DNA of 45,894 bases from Candidatus Gastranaerophilales bacterium (GCA_944322875.1 CALUQI010000002.1:1-45894); one strand, 5' to 3'. Positions 16,237 to 24,615 are shown, counted from the stretch's first letter. A program made the numbers and translations. The notes: generated by a model from the sequence alone, not told the origin.

Positions 16237-18837
16237 TCATTTATTTGTAGGAGTATTTTGATTCGTTACTATAGATATTACATAATTGTTGTTGAAATAC
16301 TTGTTTGCAACTTCAATTATGTCAAATTCGGTTACGTTGTTTATAAGATTTACGTATTCTTTTTTAAAGTTATACCCGCGCCCTGATGCTTCAAACCAGC
16401 CCAGGCTGCTGGCTTTCTCCAGATTGGTTTCTTGTCCTATTATAAATTGACCTATAAGTTTATCTTTTGCTTCTTGTAATTCTTGTGTGCCTACGTATTC
16501 AGTTTTAATTTTGTTTATTTCTTCAAATAGTTTGGTTTTTGCGGTGTTTAGGGTTTGTGGATTTGTCCCTATATACATTACAAAATTCCCTTTAAGGATG
16601 CGAGGAGTATATGATGTCCCAAGTTGATATGCCAAACCTTCTTGTTCTCGTATGTTTTTGAAAAGTCTTGAACTCATACCTATCCCTAATATAGAATCTA
16701 TCACTTGTAACGTAGCATATTCCTTTAAATTGCTTAGGCCGCTTGTTTGCCAACCTATAAATATCCAAGCTGTTTCTGTGTTTTTGTCTGTTTGGATTTT
16801 GATTTGTGAAGCTTTATTTTCGGTAATTTTGTAATTGTTGTAATCAATTTTTTCTGTTGATTTTCTGTTAAAAATTTTACTTAATTCTTTTAATGTTTTT
16901 TCTTTATCTATGTTACCGTTGATTGATATTACAATGTTTTCGGGTGTGAATATTTTGTTGTAGTATTCTACTATATCCGTTCGCATGATTTTGGGGTATG
17001 TTTTTTCCAATATTTGTCCGGAGTTAGAATATACCGAACCCTTGTATATCATAGTATTGTATTCTTCTATAGCCTTTTGTAATGGAATATCACGGTTCTT
17101 TTTTATGGCATTTATCTTTTCAGTACGTACTTTTTCAATCTCATAGTCATCAAAAATTGCATTATTTACTATTTCATCCAAAAGGCTGAGTGCCAAGTCA
17201 TATTCCTGCTTTGTTGTGAGAATTGATATGGAAAATGCGTCACCTTGTGATTGTGGAAGAATTTTTATCCCATTGTTTTCAAGTGTTTCCGCCAGCTCCT
17301 TTGATGAATATTTTCTGGTGCCCTTAAGCATTAGAGATGCAGTTAGTTTGCCTGTGCCCGGAAGTTTTTCGATAAACTCGCCTCCCTTGCAGGTTATGCT
17401 AATCGCTATTATGTCATTTGATTCATTAGGTGTGTACAATAATTCAAGACCATTCGATAGTTTGTATTTTTGTGTCTCCTCATTTTTACTTATTAATAGT
17501 GCTTCTGGTTCTGTCTTTTTGATGTCGGATATCTTAATTTCATTTGTGGTTAAAGGCATGACTATTGAGATCGCGCTTTTATTGACACCAAGGTATTTTA
17601 TAGCAACTCTTTTGACGTCTTGCGGAGTTACTTTATTTATATTGTTAATATAAGTTTCGTAAAATTTCGTATCTCCTGTTGTAACCGATGTGTATCCAAG
17701 TTCTCCGGCTATATTCGTTATTGATTCTCTTGAATAATATGTTTCTCGCTCAATTATGTTTTTTGCTAAATTTACTTGTTCTTGTGTTACACCCGTTTTT
17801 TGAATGTTTTCTATTTCCGTAAATATGTTTTTTTCGAGTTCCTCATAATTCTTTGGAGTGAAATTGGCTGAAATATAAAATATTCCATCGTCTCTAAATG
17901 TTGAATTTATAGCCGATATGCTAAAGGCCAGTTGTTTGTTCTCCTTTATGTTTCTGTATAAGATTGAGGATTTACCGTCCCCAAGGATTGTTGATAGTAC
18001 ATCAAGTGCATATGAATCTTTATCGCTTATTTTTGTACTTCTAAAACCTATTAGCATGTAACCGGATTGTGTTTCTATATTCTCAATTTTCTTTTGCTGT
18101 TTCAAAAGTTGTTTTTCTTTTGGATATTTTGTGTCTGGAATTTTTTTGTAGTTTTTGTTGAATTCGGATTGTACTTTTTTTAGTGCATCTGATGTGTTTA
18201 CGTCACCAACTATTATTGTTACCATGTTTGAAGGATTATAGTACTCATTAAAATAGTCAATAATTTCTTCTCTTGTTATTTTTTCTATGACGTCACTTGT
18301 TCCTATTACTTTGCGTTTATATGGGTGTGTCGTATATAACATGGAGATTAAATTATCGTAAACTTTGTTTGTTGGAATATTTGCGTCCTTAGAAATTTCT
18401 TCCAGAACTACTTTCCTCTCTTTTTCTAGTTCTTTACGAGGAATTAGAGGATTTTGAAGCATGTCTGCATGCATTTTTAGTGCTAAATCAAAGTCTTTCG
18501 AAGGGATTGTTATGTAGTAATGAGTGAAATCTTTACTGGTTGCAGCATTGTTTATTGCTCCTTTTGACTCTAATATCTTATCAAATTCTCCGGGTTTATG
18601 ATTTGTTGTCCCCTTGAAAAATAAATGTTCCAAAAAATGCGAAACTCCGTTATTTTCATCGGTTTCATTTATGGAGCCGGTTTTTACCCAAGTATCTATA
18701 GTTACTATCGGATTGGTGTGTATTTCTTCAATTATTACGGTTTGACCGTTATCAAGCTTGTGAATACTAAAATCTGCTGCAAATACTGCCGTATTAACTG
18801 CTATAAGCGTAAATGCAATTAATATTATTCTTTTCAT
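16237..18837 (-). CDS. Exported M16-family zinc metallopeptidase, two-lobed
   Basis: The protein is a pitrilysin-type (M16) peptidase with an N-terminal signal (MKRIILIAFTLIAVNTAVFA). The ATG at 18837 follows a GAGGG ribosome site and gives 866 residues, preferred over an in-frame start 11 codons upstream. The inverted zinc motif HFLEH (H67, E70, H71) is intact, with a downstream Glu in ERKVVLEEI. A second M16 half (about 440-860) aligns in outline, but the motif position reads GTGKLTASLMLKGT, so it has lost the zinc ligands. This active/inactive pairing on one chain is known for larger M16 enzymes. The substrate is unknown; a periplasmic peptide-degrading role is likely. Confidence 0.92.
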   Translation of the reverse strand: MKRIILIAFTLIAVNTAVFAADFSIHKLDNGQTVIIEEIHTNPIVTIDTWVKTGSINETDENNGVSHFLEHLFFKGTTNHKPGEFDKILESKGAINNAATSKDFTHYYITIPSKDFDLALKMHADMLQNPLIPRKELEKERKVVLEEISKDANIPTNKVYDNLISMLYTTHPYKRKVIGTSDVIEKITREEIIDYFNEYYNPSNMVTIIVGDVNTSDALKKVQSEFNKNYKKIPDTKYPKEKQLLKQQKKIENIETQSGYMLIGFRSTKISDKDSYALDVLSTILGDGKSSILYRNIKENKQLAFSISAINSTFRDDGIFYISANFTPKNYEELEKNIFTEIENIQKTGVTQEQVNLAKNIIERETYYSRESITNIAGELGYTSVTTGDTKFYETYINNINKVTPQDVKRVAIKYLGVNKSAISIVMPLTTNEIKISDIKKTEPEALLISKNEETQKYKLSNGLELLYTPNESNDIIAISITCKGGEFIEKLPGTGKLTASLMLKGTRKYSSKELAETLENNGIKILPQSQGDAFSISILTTKQEYDLALSLLDEIVNNAIFDDYEIEKVRTEKINAIKKNRDIPLQKAIEEYNTMIYKGSVYSNSGQILEKTYPKIMRTDIVEYYNKIFTPENIVISINGNIDKEKTLKELSKIFNRKSTEKIDYNNYKITENKASQIKIQTDKNTETAWIFIGWQTSGLSNLKEYATLQVIDSILGIGMSSRLFKNIREQEGLAYQLGTSYTPRILKGNFVMYIGTNPQTLNTAKTKLFEEINKIKTEYVGTQELQEAKDKLIGQFIIGQETNLEKASSLGWFEASGRGYNFKKEYVNLINNVTEFDIIEVANKYFNNNYVISIVTNQNTPTNK

Positions 18838-18910
18838 AAAACCCTCTTTTATAATTAATTTTATAACCAATCCTACTATAAAACTTTTTATATAGAAAGT
18901 AGTTGATTGG

Positions 18911-19192
18911 TTATTTTTTTACAATGTGTTTTGTTAGCTTATACAATAAAGCTAATGCCGTTGCACCTAATACATAAAACACGGATGTCGGAGTTTTCTT
19001 CCTGTCAATCGGTTTATATTTCCCTCTTTCTGTGTAAATGTCTGCATTAAGTTTGTTGTAATCTTTAGTAGCTTGGTGATGTGAATATAATACGGGTACG
19101 TAATGCTCGTCAGGTGCCGGAATGACACCCAAAACATATTTCCCGTTATGCATATGTTTGTTTGCAATGTTGTTCTTTACTACTACTTCCAT
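18911..19192 (-). CDS. Small tail-anchored protein of unknown function
   Basis: This 93-residue protein has no signal peptide and no recognised domain. Residues 1-65 are polar and contain several His and Tyr (HMHNGKY, DEHYVPVLYSHHQ); then comes a basic stretch (DRKKT) and one C-terminal membrane helix (about 68-86) ending in KHIVKK, a tail-anchor layout. No clear ribosome site precedes the ATG. It is divergent from the perR operon and lies downstream of nothing on its strand; its stop is 73 bases from the M16 start. The frame looks real from its amino-acid make-up, but the evidence is limited. Confidence 0.55.
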   Translation of the reverse strand: MEVVVKNNIANKHMHNGKYVLGVIPAPDEHYVPVLYSHHQATKDYNKLNADIYTERGKYKPIDRKKTPTSVFYVLGATALALLYKLTKHIVKK

Positions 19193-19265
19193 GCTTTTAT
19201 TAAAACAAAATAATATCTGTTATTGCTATTTTTTGTACTTATATTAAGCTATATCCACATTGGCA

Positions 19266-19294
19266 TTGACTATTTTTTTTAAACATGATAAAAT
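19266..19294 (+). promoter_or_regulatory. Promoter of the perR-rubredoxin-rubrerythrin-flavodiiron operon
   Basis: TTGACT at 19266-19271, a 17-base spacer, and TAAAAT at 19289-19294 predict a start near 19301, 24 bases before the perR ATG. The downstream edge runs directly into the operator at 19294-19308. Confidence 0.65.
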
Positions 19295-19308
19295 GAGAAT
19301 AGTTATCA
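19294..19308 (+). promoter_or_regulatory. Fur/PerR-type operator overlapping the transcription start
   Basis: TGAGAATAGTTATCA is a 7-1-7 site that agrees with the Bacillus Fur box TGATAATNATTATCA at 12 of 14 informative bases and with the Per box TTATAATNATTATAA at 10 of 14. It spans the -10 edge and predicted start, where a bound repressor would block transcription. This suggests autoregulation of the operon. Confidence 0.6.
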
Positions 19309-19324
19309 AATTGTGGTTAAAAAT

Positions 19325-19699
19325 ATGAATTATTCAAGACAAAGGGAAATAGTACTTCAGACTTTAAAGAATAACGTTGTACATCCGACAGCTGAAGATT
19401 TATATTCTATGATAAGCTCAGAATATCCGGAAGTTAGTAAAGCGACCTTATATAGGAATCTGGGTCAGTTGTCAGATGCCGGAATTATTAAAAAAATTGA
19501 AGGATTGGATATTCCGGCGCATTTTGATCATAACACTCATTTGCATTATCATTTTATTTGTGAAAAGTGTGGTAAAATATTTGATGTGAGTAGTAATGTT
19601 GCAGAGTCGGTTGTTCGTAAGACAGAATTTGAAACCGGATTTAAGGTTACATCTCATGAAATAGTTTTTAAAGGTTTATGTAAGGATTGCAAAGAGTAA
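19325..19699 (+). CDS. perR: Fur-family regulator, PerR-like peroxide sensor
   Basis: A 124-residue Fur-family repressor. The ATG at 19325 is chosen over an in-frame GTG at 19313 because it gives the usual start. The winged helix (about 5-60) includes VSKATLYRNLGQLSDAGII. Structural zinc ligands are the CxxC pairs C79/C82 and C119/C122. Regulatory-site positions match PerR: H20 in the VHPTAEDLY motif, D68, H74, H76 and D87 (CGKIFDV). An Asp at the last place is typical of PerR, while Fur usually has Glu. In PerR, iron-bound His residues are oxidised by peroxide and repression is lifted. The genes behind it are peroxide and oxygen defence enzymes, which fits. Direct proof of peroxide sensing is lacking. 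Confidence 0.85.
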   Translation: MNYSRQREIVLQTLKNNVVHPTAEDLYSMISSEYPEVSKATLYRNLGQLSDAGIIKKIEGLDIPAHFDHNTHLHYHFICEKCGKIFDVSSNVAESVVRKTEFETGFKVTSHEIVFKGLCKDCKE

Positions 19700-19711
19700 A
19701 GGAGAAAAATT

Positions 19712-19855
19712 ATGGAAAAGTATTTATGCACAGTATGCGGATATGTATATGATCCGACAGAAAACGGTGATATCCCGTTTAAAAATCTTGATGAAGATTG
19801 GACTTGTCCATTATGTGCAATGCCCAAAGAGATGTTTGAATTAGTACAGGAGTAA
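19712..19855 (+). CDS. Rubredoxin
   Basis: This 47-residue electron carrier was found by reading the gap between perR and rubrerythrin. It contains the two rubredoxin knuckles, [10 protein letters not shown] (C6, C9) and CPLC (C32, C35), that hold a single iron, plus the PFKNLDEDW segment common to the family. A GGAG site lies before the ATG, and its own last codons (CAGGAG) supply the ribosome site of the rubrerythrin gene three bases later. It probably passes electrons to rubrerythrin and to the flavodiiron protein encoded downstream. Confidence 0.95.
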   Translation: MEKYLCTVCGYVYDPTENGDIPFKNLDEDWTCPLCAMPKEMFELVQE

Positions 19856-19858
19856 ACT

Positions 19859-20398
19859 ATGGAATTAAAAGGATCAAAAACCGAAAAAAATTTAATGAAG
19901 GCTTTTGCAGGAGAATCTGAAGCAAGGAATAAGTATACCTACTATGCATCCCAAGCAAAGAAGGAAGGTTTTGTTCAAATAAGCAGAATATTTGAAGAAA
20001 CTGCCAATAATGAAAAGGAACATGCCAAATTATGGTTTAAATATCTGCATGATGGTAAAATCCCGGAAACTATTAAGGCATTGGAAGATGCTGCAAATGG
20101 AGAAAACTACGAATGGACAGAAATGTATGCCCAATTTGCGCGAGAAGCTAAGGAAGAGGGATTTGAAGAACTATCAATTCTTTTTGAAATGGTTTCAAAA
20201 ATTGAGAAATCTCACGAAGAACGTTACAGAAAACTTTTAGATAATATAAAAAATGACCTTGTGTTTAACAGACCATCTGTTGTACAGTGGGAATGTGGAA
20301 ATTGCGGTCATGTTTTAGAAAGCGAAAAAGCTCCGGAAATTTGTCCTGTATGTAAACATCCCAAGGCATATTTTTTCATTAAATCAAAAAATTATTAG
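19859..20398 (+). CDS. rbr: Rubrerythrin
   Basis: Rubrerythrin reduces hydrogen peroxide to water in anaerobes using a di-iron centre fed by a rubredoxin-like domain. The 179 residues show a four-helix ferritin-like domain with the ligand motifs [25 protein letters not shown], a further Glu in AREAKEEGF, and [10 protein letters not shown], followed by a C-terminal rubredoxin domain ([20 protein letters not shown]). Both iron sites therefore look complete. It starts three bases after the rubredoxin stop and ends just before a hairpin that separates it from the flavodiiron gene. Confidence 0.96.
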   Translation: MELKGSKTEKNLMKAFAGESEARNKYTYYASQAKKEGFVQISRIFEETANNEKEHAKLWFKYLHDGKIPETIKALEDAANGENYEWTEMYAQFAREAKEEGFEELSILFEMVSKIEKSHEERYRKLLDNIKNDLVFNRPSVVQWECGNCGHVLESEKAPEICPVCKHPKAYFFIKSKNY

Positions 20399-20401
20399 AA
20401 T

Positions 20402-20427
20402 TTCGGGGCTTTGGAATAGGCCCCGAA
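20402..20427 (+). other. GC-rich intercistronic hairpin between rubrerythrin and flavodiiron genes
   Basis: An 8-base-pair stem TTCGGGGC / GCCCCGAA encloses a 10-base loop four bases after the rubrerythrin stop. No T-run follows (AATAAAAAAT), so it is not an obvious terminator on this strand. It may slow 3' decay of the upstream mRNA or reduce read-through. Confidence 0.6.
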
Positions 20428-20463
20428 TAAAAAATAAGATACTAGCGAAATGTGGAGAGGCTT

Positions 20464-21633
20464 ATGAAGTTTAAGGAAATTAAAAATAATATATTTTACT
20501 GTGGTTTAAATGATAGAGAAAGAAAAATATTCGATGAGCTCATTCCTTTAGAACAAGGTACGAGTTATAACTCTTATTTGGTTAAAGGCTCTGAAAAAGT
20601 GGCATTAATTGATACGATGTATCCACCAAAGATGGCTGAATATTTAAATAATTTGGATGAAAACAATATTACAAAAATAGATTACATAATTGCAAATCAT
20701 GGTGAACAAGATCATACAGGTGCACTACCAGAATTAATCAAAAAATATCCTCAAGCAGTTATTGTTACAAATCAGTTTTGCAAGAATAATATAATGGAGA
20801 TGCTTTTAATACCTGAATCTAAAATCATGGTAATAAAGAATAATGAGGGACTTTCATTGGGAGATAAGACATTAAGGTTTATGTTAGCTCCTGGAGTTCA
20901 TTGGCCGGATACAATGTTCACATATATAGTTGAAGATAATCTTTTGTGTACGTGTGATTTTCTGGGAGCTCATTATACGTTTGAAGATATTTATGCGGAT
21001 GACAGTAAGGATTTAGAACACGCAGCAAAACGCTACTATGCTGAAATTATGATGCCTTTCAGGAAAATGTGCAATAAATATGTTCAGCAAATAAAAGAGC
21101 TTTCACCAGAAATGATTTTACCAAGTCACGGGCCAATATATAAAAATCCTCAGTTTATCTTGGACCTTTATGCCGATTGGTCCAATGACGATGCTAAAAA
21201 TTTGGTTGTTCTTCCTTACGTTTCAATGTACGGAAGTGTTGAGGAAATGATTAATTATTTGTCTGCTAAATTAGAAGCTGCAGGAATAAAAACAATAAAA
21301 CATGATATAGTTTCTGATGATTTAGGGGACCTTGCAATGGCAATGGTTGATGCAAAAACATTAGTAATTGGTGCTTCAATGGTATTGTGTTCTCCTCATC
21401 CTGCTGCTGCTAATGCCGCATACCTTGTTAACTTGCTTAATCCAAAGGTTAAATATGCAGGTATCATCGGTTCTTATGGCTGGGGAGGCGATTTGGTAGG
21501 TAAATTGTCAGACATCATTTCAAATTTAAAAGTCGAAATGTTTGAACCTGTGCTCATAAAAGGTAAGGCTAAACCGGAAACTTTTCAAAAATTAGATGAA
21601 CTTGCTGAGGCTATTATTAAAAAACATTTATAA
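20464..21633 (+). CDS. fprA: Flavodiiron protein (FprA-type oxygen/NO reductase)
   Basis: Flavodiiron proteins reduce oxygen to water (or nitric oxide to N2O) with electrons from rubredoxin. The 389-residue protein has a metallo-beta-lactamase-like domain with all metal ligands visible: H79, E81, D83, H84 in HGEQDHTG, H146 (GVHWPD), D165 and H222 (SHGPIY). A C-terminal flavodoxin domain (about 250-385) carries the FMN loop SMYGSVEEM. The ATG at 20464 follows GGAGAGG; an in-frame GTG four codons earlier is part of that site. It is 65 bases after rubrerythrin and ends at a bidirectional terminator. It is the oxygen arm of the PerR operon. Confidence 0.95.
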   Translation: MKFKEIKNNIFYCGLNDRERKIFDELIPLEQGTSYNSYLVKGSEKVALIDTMYPPKMAEYLNNLDENNITKIDYIIANHGEQDHTGALPELIKKYPQAVIVTNQFCKNNIMEMLLIPESKIMVIKNNEGLSLGDKTLRFMLAPGVHWPDTMFTYIVEDNLLCTCDFLGAHYTFEDIYADDSKDLEHAAKRYYAEIMMPFRKMCNKYVQQIKELSPEMILPSHGPIYKNPQFILDLYADWSNDDAKNLVVLPYVSMYGSVEEMINYLSAKLEAAGIKTIKHDIVSDDLGDLAMAMVDAKTLVIGASMVLCSPHPAAANAAYLVNLLNPKVKYAGIIGSYGWGGDLVGKLSDIISNLKVEMFEPVLIKGKAKPETFQKLDELAEAIIKKHL

Positions 21634-21658
21634 TTCTTTATTAATAAAGATATTTAAT

Positions 21659-21689
21659 AAAAAAAGGTTTTCTTTTGAAAACCTTTTTT
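21659..21689. terminator. Bidirectional rho-independent terminator
   Basis: A long stem, AAGGTTTTC paired with GAAAACCTT and extended by A- and T-runs, closes a TTTT loop. It follows the flavodiiron gene by 25 bases and overlaps the last codon of the converging glycosyltransferase gene, serving both. Confidence 0.85.
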
Positions 21690-22539
21690 ATTTATATTTT
21701 TCCCATTTTATTATGTTAAATAAGCTGTAGGATTGGATTTTGCCTTTTGTTTTTACTTTGAATATCGTAAATCCGGCTAATTTGTATCTTTTGGTTATAG
21801 TTTCAATATCAGAAACATCAATGTTGTGTTCTTTGAAAAAATTAGCGGCATATTCTTTTGCTCTTAATGAATCTTGATTCGTTTTTTCAGATCTTATTGT
21901 TACTATTGAGTTAGATCTTCTGTAATAATAATAATAGGTATCCGGTACTGTGACCATGTCCTTTAAATAATATAAAGCTTTTGGTGTGAAGATGACATCT
22001 TCATAGTAAACTCCTTCTGAAAAATTAAGATTACTTTTTTTGAATTCGTCGGTTTTATATATTTTATTCCATACGTATGACTTGTCCGGAACATCGCATA
22101 GTTTGAGTTTTGTTTTTAAATCGTTGGAAAGAATTGTTTCATTCAGTTTAAGGTGATATTTTTTGTGGAATTCATTAAATCTTATTATTCCGGCAACAGC
22201 TATTGAAGCATTGTATTCTTTTGCTGTATTATAAAGCTTTTCATAAAAATTCAAATCTACATAATCATCGCTATCAACAAATCCTAAATACTCTCCTTTT
22301 GCTTGGGATATTCCGGTATTCCGTGCTGCCGATACACCGGCATTTTTTTTATTGATGATTTTTATTCTTGAATCCCTATTAGCATATTGTTCCAAAATTT
22401 TAATTGAGTTATCTGTTGATCCGTCGTTAATACATAGTATTTCAATATCCTCAAGCGTCTGTGATATAAGAGAGTTTAGACATTTTTCAAGATACTTCTC
22501 CGTATTATAAACTGGAACTATAATACTTATTTTACACAT
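21688..22539 (-). CDS. Family 2 glycosyltransferase
   Basis: The 283-residue protein has a GT-A fold of family 2. Features: KISIIVPVYNTEKYLEKCLN at the start, the nucleotide-binding CINDGSTDNS, NAGVSAARNTGISQAKGEYL, and the metal-binding DSDD (within FVDSDDYVD, about residue 91). It has no membrane helix and no second domain, so it is likely a cytoplasmic enzyme adding one sugar to a surface polysaccharide or lipid-linked sugar. It is alone, with no polysaccharide cluster around it. Donor and acceptor cannot be told from sequence. It follows thrS on the same strand after 38 bases. Confidence 0.9.
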   Translation of the reverse strand: MCKISIIVPVYNTEKYLEKCLNSLISQTLEDIEILCINDGSTDNSIKILEQYANRDSRIKIINKKNAGVSAARNTGISQAKGEYLGFVDSDDYVDLNFYEKLYNTAKEYNASIAVAGIIRFNEFHKKYHLKLNETILSNDLKTKLKLCDVPDKSYVWNKIYKTDEFKKSNLNFSEGVYYEDVIFTPKALYYLKDMVTVPDTYYYYYRRSNSIVTIRSEKTNQDSLRAKEYAANFFKEHNIDVSDIETITKRYKLAGFTIFKVKTKGKIQSYSLFNIIKWEKYK

Positions 22540-22577
22540 TTTATTATGTCCTCTAAATTGTTGATTATAATCTAATT

Positions 22578-24371
22578 TTACTGTTTCGCAAAAGATTCGC
22601 TTGTTCTGGATTTTATTTCTTTTTCAATTTTATCTATAAATTCATCAACTTTAAACGCACCAATTTGGCCGATGCCTCGAGCTCGGACAGAAACTGAATT
22701 AGTTTCAATTTCTTTATCACCGACAACTACAACATAAGGGATTTTTTTATCTTGTAAACTTTCTCTTATTTTGTAATTCATACTTTCAGAACGATCATCA
22801 AGTTTAACTCTTACTCCTGCATTGCGAAATTTCCTGTAGATTTCCTCAGCAAAACTTGCGTGTTTTTCGTTGGAAATAGGTACAATAGCAACCTGGGTCG
22901 GAGCAAGCCATGTAGGGAAAGCTCCTGAGTAGTGTTCTATCAAAATACCATGGAATCTTTCCATTGACCCAAATATCACTCTATGCAACATGACTGGAGT
23001 TTTCATTGCACCATCTTTATCTTGGTATTTTAATTCAAAACGTTCCGGTAAGTTAAAGTCTAATTGGATTGTAGCACATTGCCAAGTTCTGCCGATTGCG
23101 TCTTTAACCTTGAAATCTATTTTGGGGCCGTAAAACGCACCATCACCTTCATTTATGTCGTACTTCATACCACGTCTATCCATAGCTTCTTTAAGTCCGG
23201 CTTCTGCTCTGTTCCAGTTTTCAATATCACCAACAAAACTTTCCGGACGAGTAGAAAGTTCGACTTCAAATTCCATATTAAATATGGACATGGTATCTGC
23301 AACAAAATCAATTATTTCATTAATTTCATCAACAAGTTGTTCCGGAGTGCAGAATATATGAGCATCGTCTTGCGTGAAACCTTGAACCCTAGTTAATCCA
23401 GATAATGCTCCGGATTTTTCTTTTCGGTATACGGTTCCAAGCTCAGCCATTCTTAACGGTAAAGAACGGTAAGAGTATCTGTTTGATTGATAAATTAAAA
23501 TATGGAAAGGACAATTCATCGGTTTTAGAATGAATTGATCTTCACTATCTTCATCTTTTTGTATAAAGAACATATTTTCTCTGTAATGATCCGCATGACC
23601 AGAAATTTCCCAAAGTTTAGATTTTGCAATATGCGGAGTATTTACAATAACATAACCGCGTTTTCTATGTTCTGTTCTCCAATAATTTTCAATTTCTTCT
23701 CTTACAACAGCCAGATTGGGATGCCATAATACAAGACCTCCGCCAAGTTCTTCGCGAGTTGAAAATAAATCTAATTTCGAACCCAATTTTCTATGGTCAC
23801 GTTTTTCGGCTTCTTCTAAAAAGTTTAGATATGACGCTAAATCCTCTTTGCTCCAAAATGCCGTTGCATAAATTCTTTGAAGCATTTTATTTTTTTCATT
23901 ACCTCTCCAGTATGCTCCTGCAACTTTTAAAAGTTTTATAGCATTAGGCTTTATATAGCTGGTGTTTGGTAAGTGAGGACCTGCACATAGGTCGTTAAAT
24001 AATATATTACCATTTTTGTCTTTAGTAAGGTATAAAGTCGGATTATCATTTCTGTGTTCTTCTAATAGTTCAGCTTTGTATATTTCACCTTCTTGTTTGA
24101 ATTCATTTATTTTTGCATCTACATCTTCAATTTGATATTTCTCAAATGTTAGATTTTGTTTTACCATATTTTTCATTTCTTCTTCTATTTTAACCAAGTC
24201 GTCTTCTGTAAAAGCATATCCGTCGGTTAAATCAAAGTCATAATAAAATCCGGTTTCTGTTGCAGGCCCTATAGCAAGCTTTGCTTGCGGGAAAAGCTTC
24301 TGTACAGCTTGTGCCATTATGTGTGATGTCGAATGTCTTAATACATTGAGTGTTGATTCGTTTTTTTCCAT
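22578..24371 (-). CDS. thrS: Threonine-tRNA ligase, form lacking the TGS domain
   Basis: ThrRS charges tRNA-Thr. The frame opens at 24425, but the ATG at 24371 follows an AAGGAT ribosome site by about five bases, giving 597 residues. The editing domain is present from the first residues (RHSTSHIMA and DLCAGPHLP, zinc/editing His and Cys), then the class II core with PMNCPFHI (a zinc Cys), the motif 2 region LTRVQGFTQDDAHIF, motif 3 FGSMERF, and an anticodon domain at the C-terminus. E. coli ThrRS has an extra TGS domain of about 60 residues ahead of the editing domain; it is absent here. Some bacterial ThrRS lack it naturally. Confidence 0.95.
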   Translation of the reverse strand: MEKNESTLNVLRHSTSHIMAQAVQKLFPQAKLAIGPATETGFYYDFDLTDGYAFTEDDLVKIEEEMKNMVKQNLTFEKYQIEDVDAKINEFKQEGEIYKAELLEEHRNDNPTLYLTKDKNGNILFNDLCAGPHLPNTSYIKPNAIKLLKVAGAYWRGNEKNKMLQRIYATAFWSKEDLASYLNFLEEAEKRDHRKLGSKLDLFSTREELGGGLVLWHPNLAVVREEIENYWRTEHRKRGYVIVNTPHIAKSKLWEISGHADHYRENMFFIQKDEDSEDQFILKPMNCPFHILIYQSNRYSYRSLPLRMAELGTVYRKEKSGALSGLTRVQGFTQDDAHIFCTPEQLVDEINEIIDFVADTMSIFNMEFEVELSTRPESFVGDIENWNRAEAGLKEAMDRRGMKYDINEGDGAFYGPKIDFKVKDAIGRTWQCATIQLDFNLPERFELKYQDKDGAMKTPVMLHRVIFGSMERFHGILIEHYSGAFPTWLAPTQVAIVPISNEKHASFAEEIYRKFRNAGVRVKLDDRSESMNYKIRESLQDKKIPYVVVVGDKEIETNSVSVRARGIGQIGAFKVDEFIDKIEKEIKSRTSESFAKQ

Positions 24372-24592
24372 TTTGTATCCTTTCATCCTTTGGGTTTCAG
24401 ATAAATTAAGTTTAAATAACAACATTTATATAAACGTTTATCTCCCGGGGCGGATCCCCCTAACTCTACGCAAGTGATTTTACCATGAAAAGATTTATTT
24501 TTAAATGGGTTAATGCCTGTGTCATTAAATTTATTGTTATAAATCCCAGTTGACATATAAATCATATTAATCAAATTATAAATCATTAGCAT
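24372..24592 (-). promoter_or_regulatory. thrS leader with a GC-rich hairpin, function unknown
   Basis: This AT-rich gap upstream of thrS contains an island of G and C (24443-24460). On the reverse strand GGGG and CCCC can pair around a five-base loop (24447-24459), and a 12-base palindrome ATAAACGTTTAT lies next to it (24430-24441). It may be a regulatory leader, but I match it to no known riboswitch or T-box consensus. No gene is called here; a 69-codon frame in it has no support. Confidence 0.3.
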
Positions 24593-24615
24593 GAGATAAA
24601 AAAGGGAGTAATATT

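Noticed and set aside
20402-20427. Terminator at the end of the rubrerythrin gene
   Set aside because: The stem is good but no T-run follows on the plus strand, so I list it as a hairpin of unknown effect.
24440-24460. Adjacent CCCGGG and GGATCC sites resembling a cloning-vector linker
   Set aside because: No other linker sites or vector sequence flank them, and the spacing differs from common linkers; a natural GC-rich hairpin explains them.
24383-24592. A 69-codon reverse-strand frame in the thrS leader
   Set aside because: It has no ribosome site or family likeness, overlaps the thrS start, and crosses the GC-rich hairpin; it is better seen as noncoding leader.
24372-24592. T-box riboswitch ahead of thrS
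   Set aside because: The conserved antiterminator sequence AGGGTGGAACCGCG is not found, nor is a terminator hairpin with a T-run before the start.
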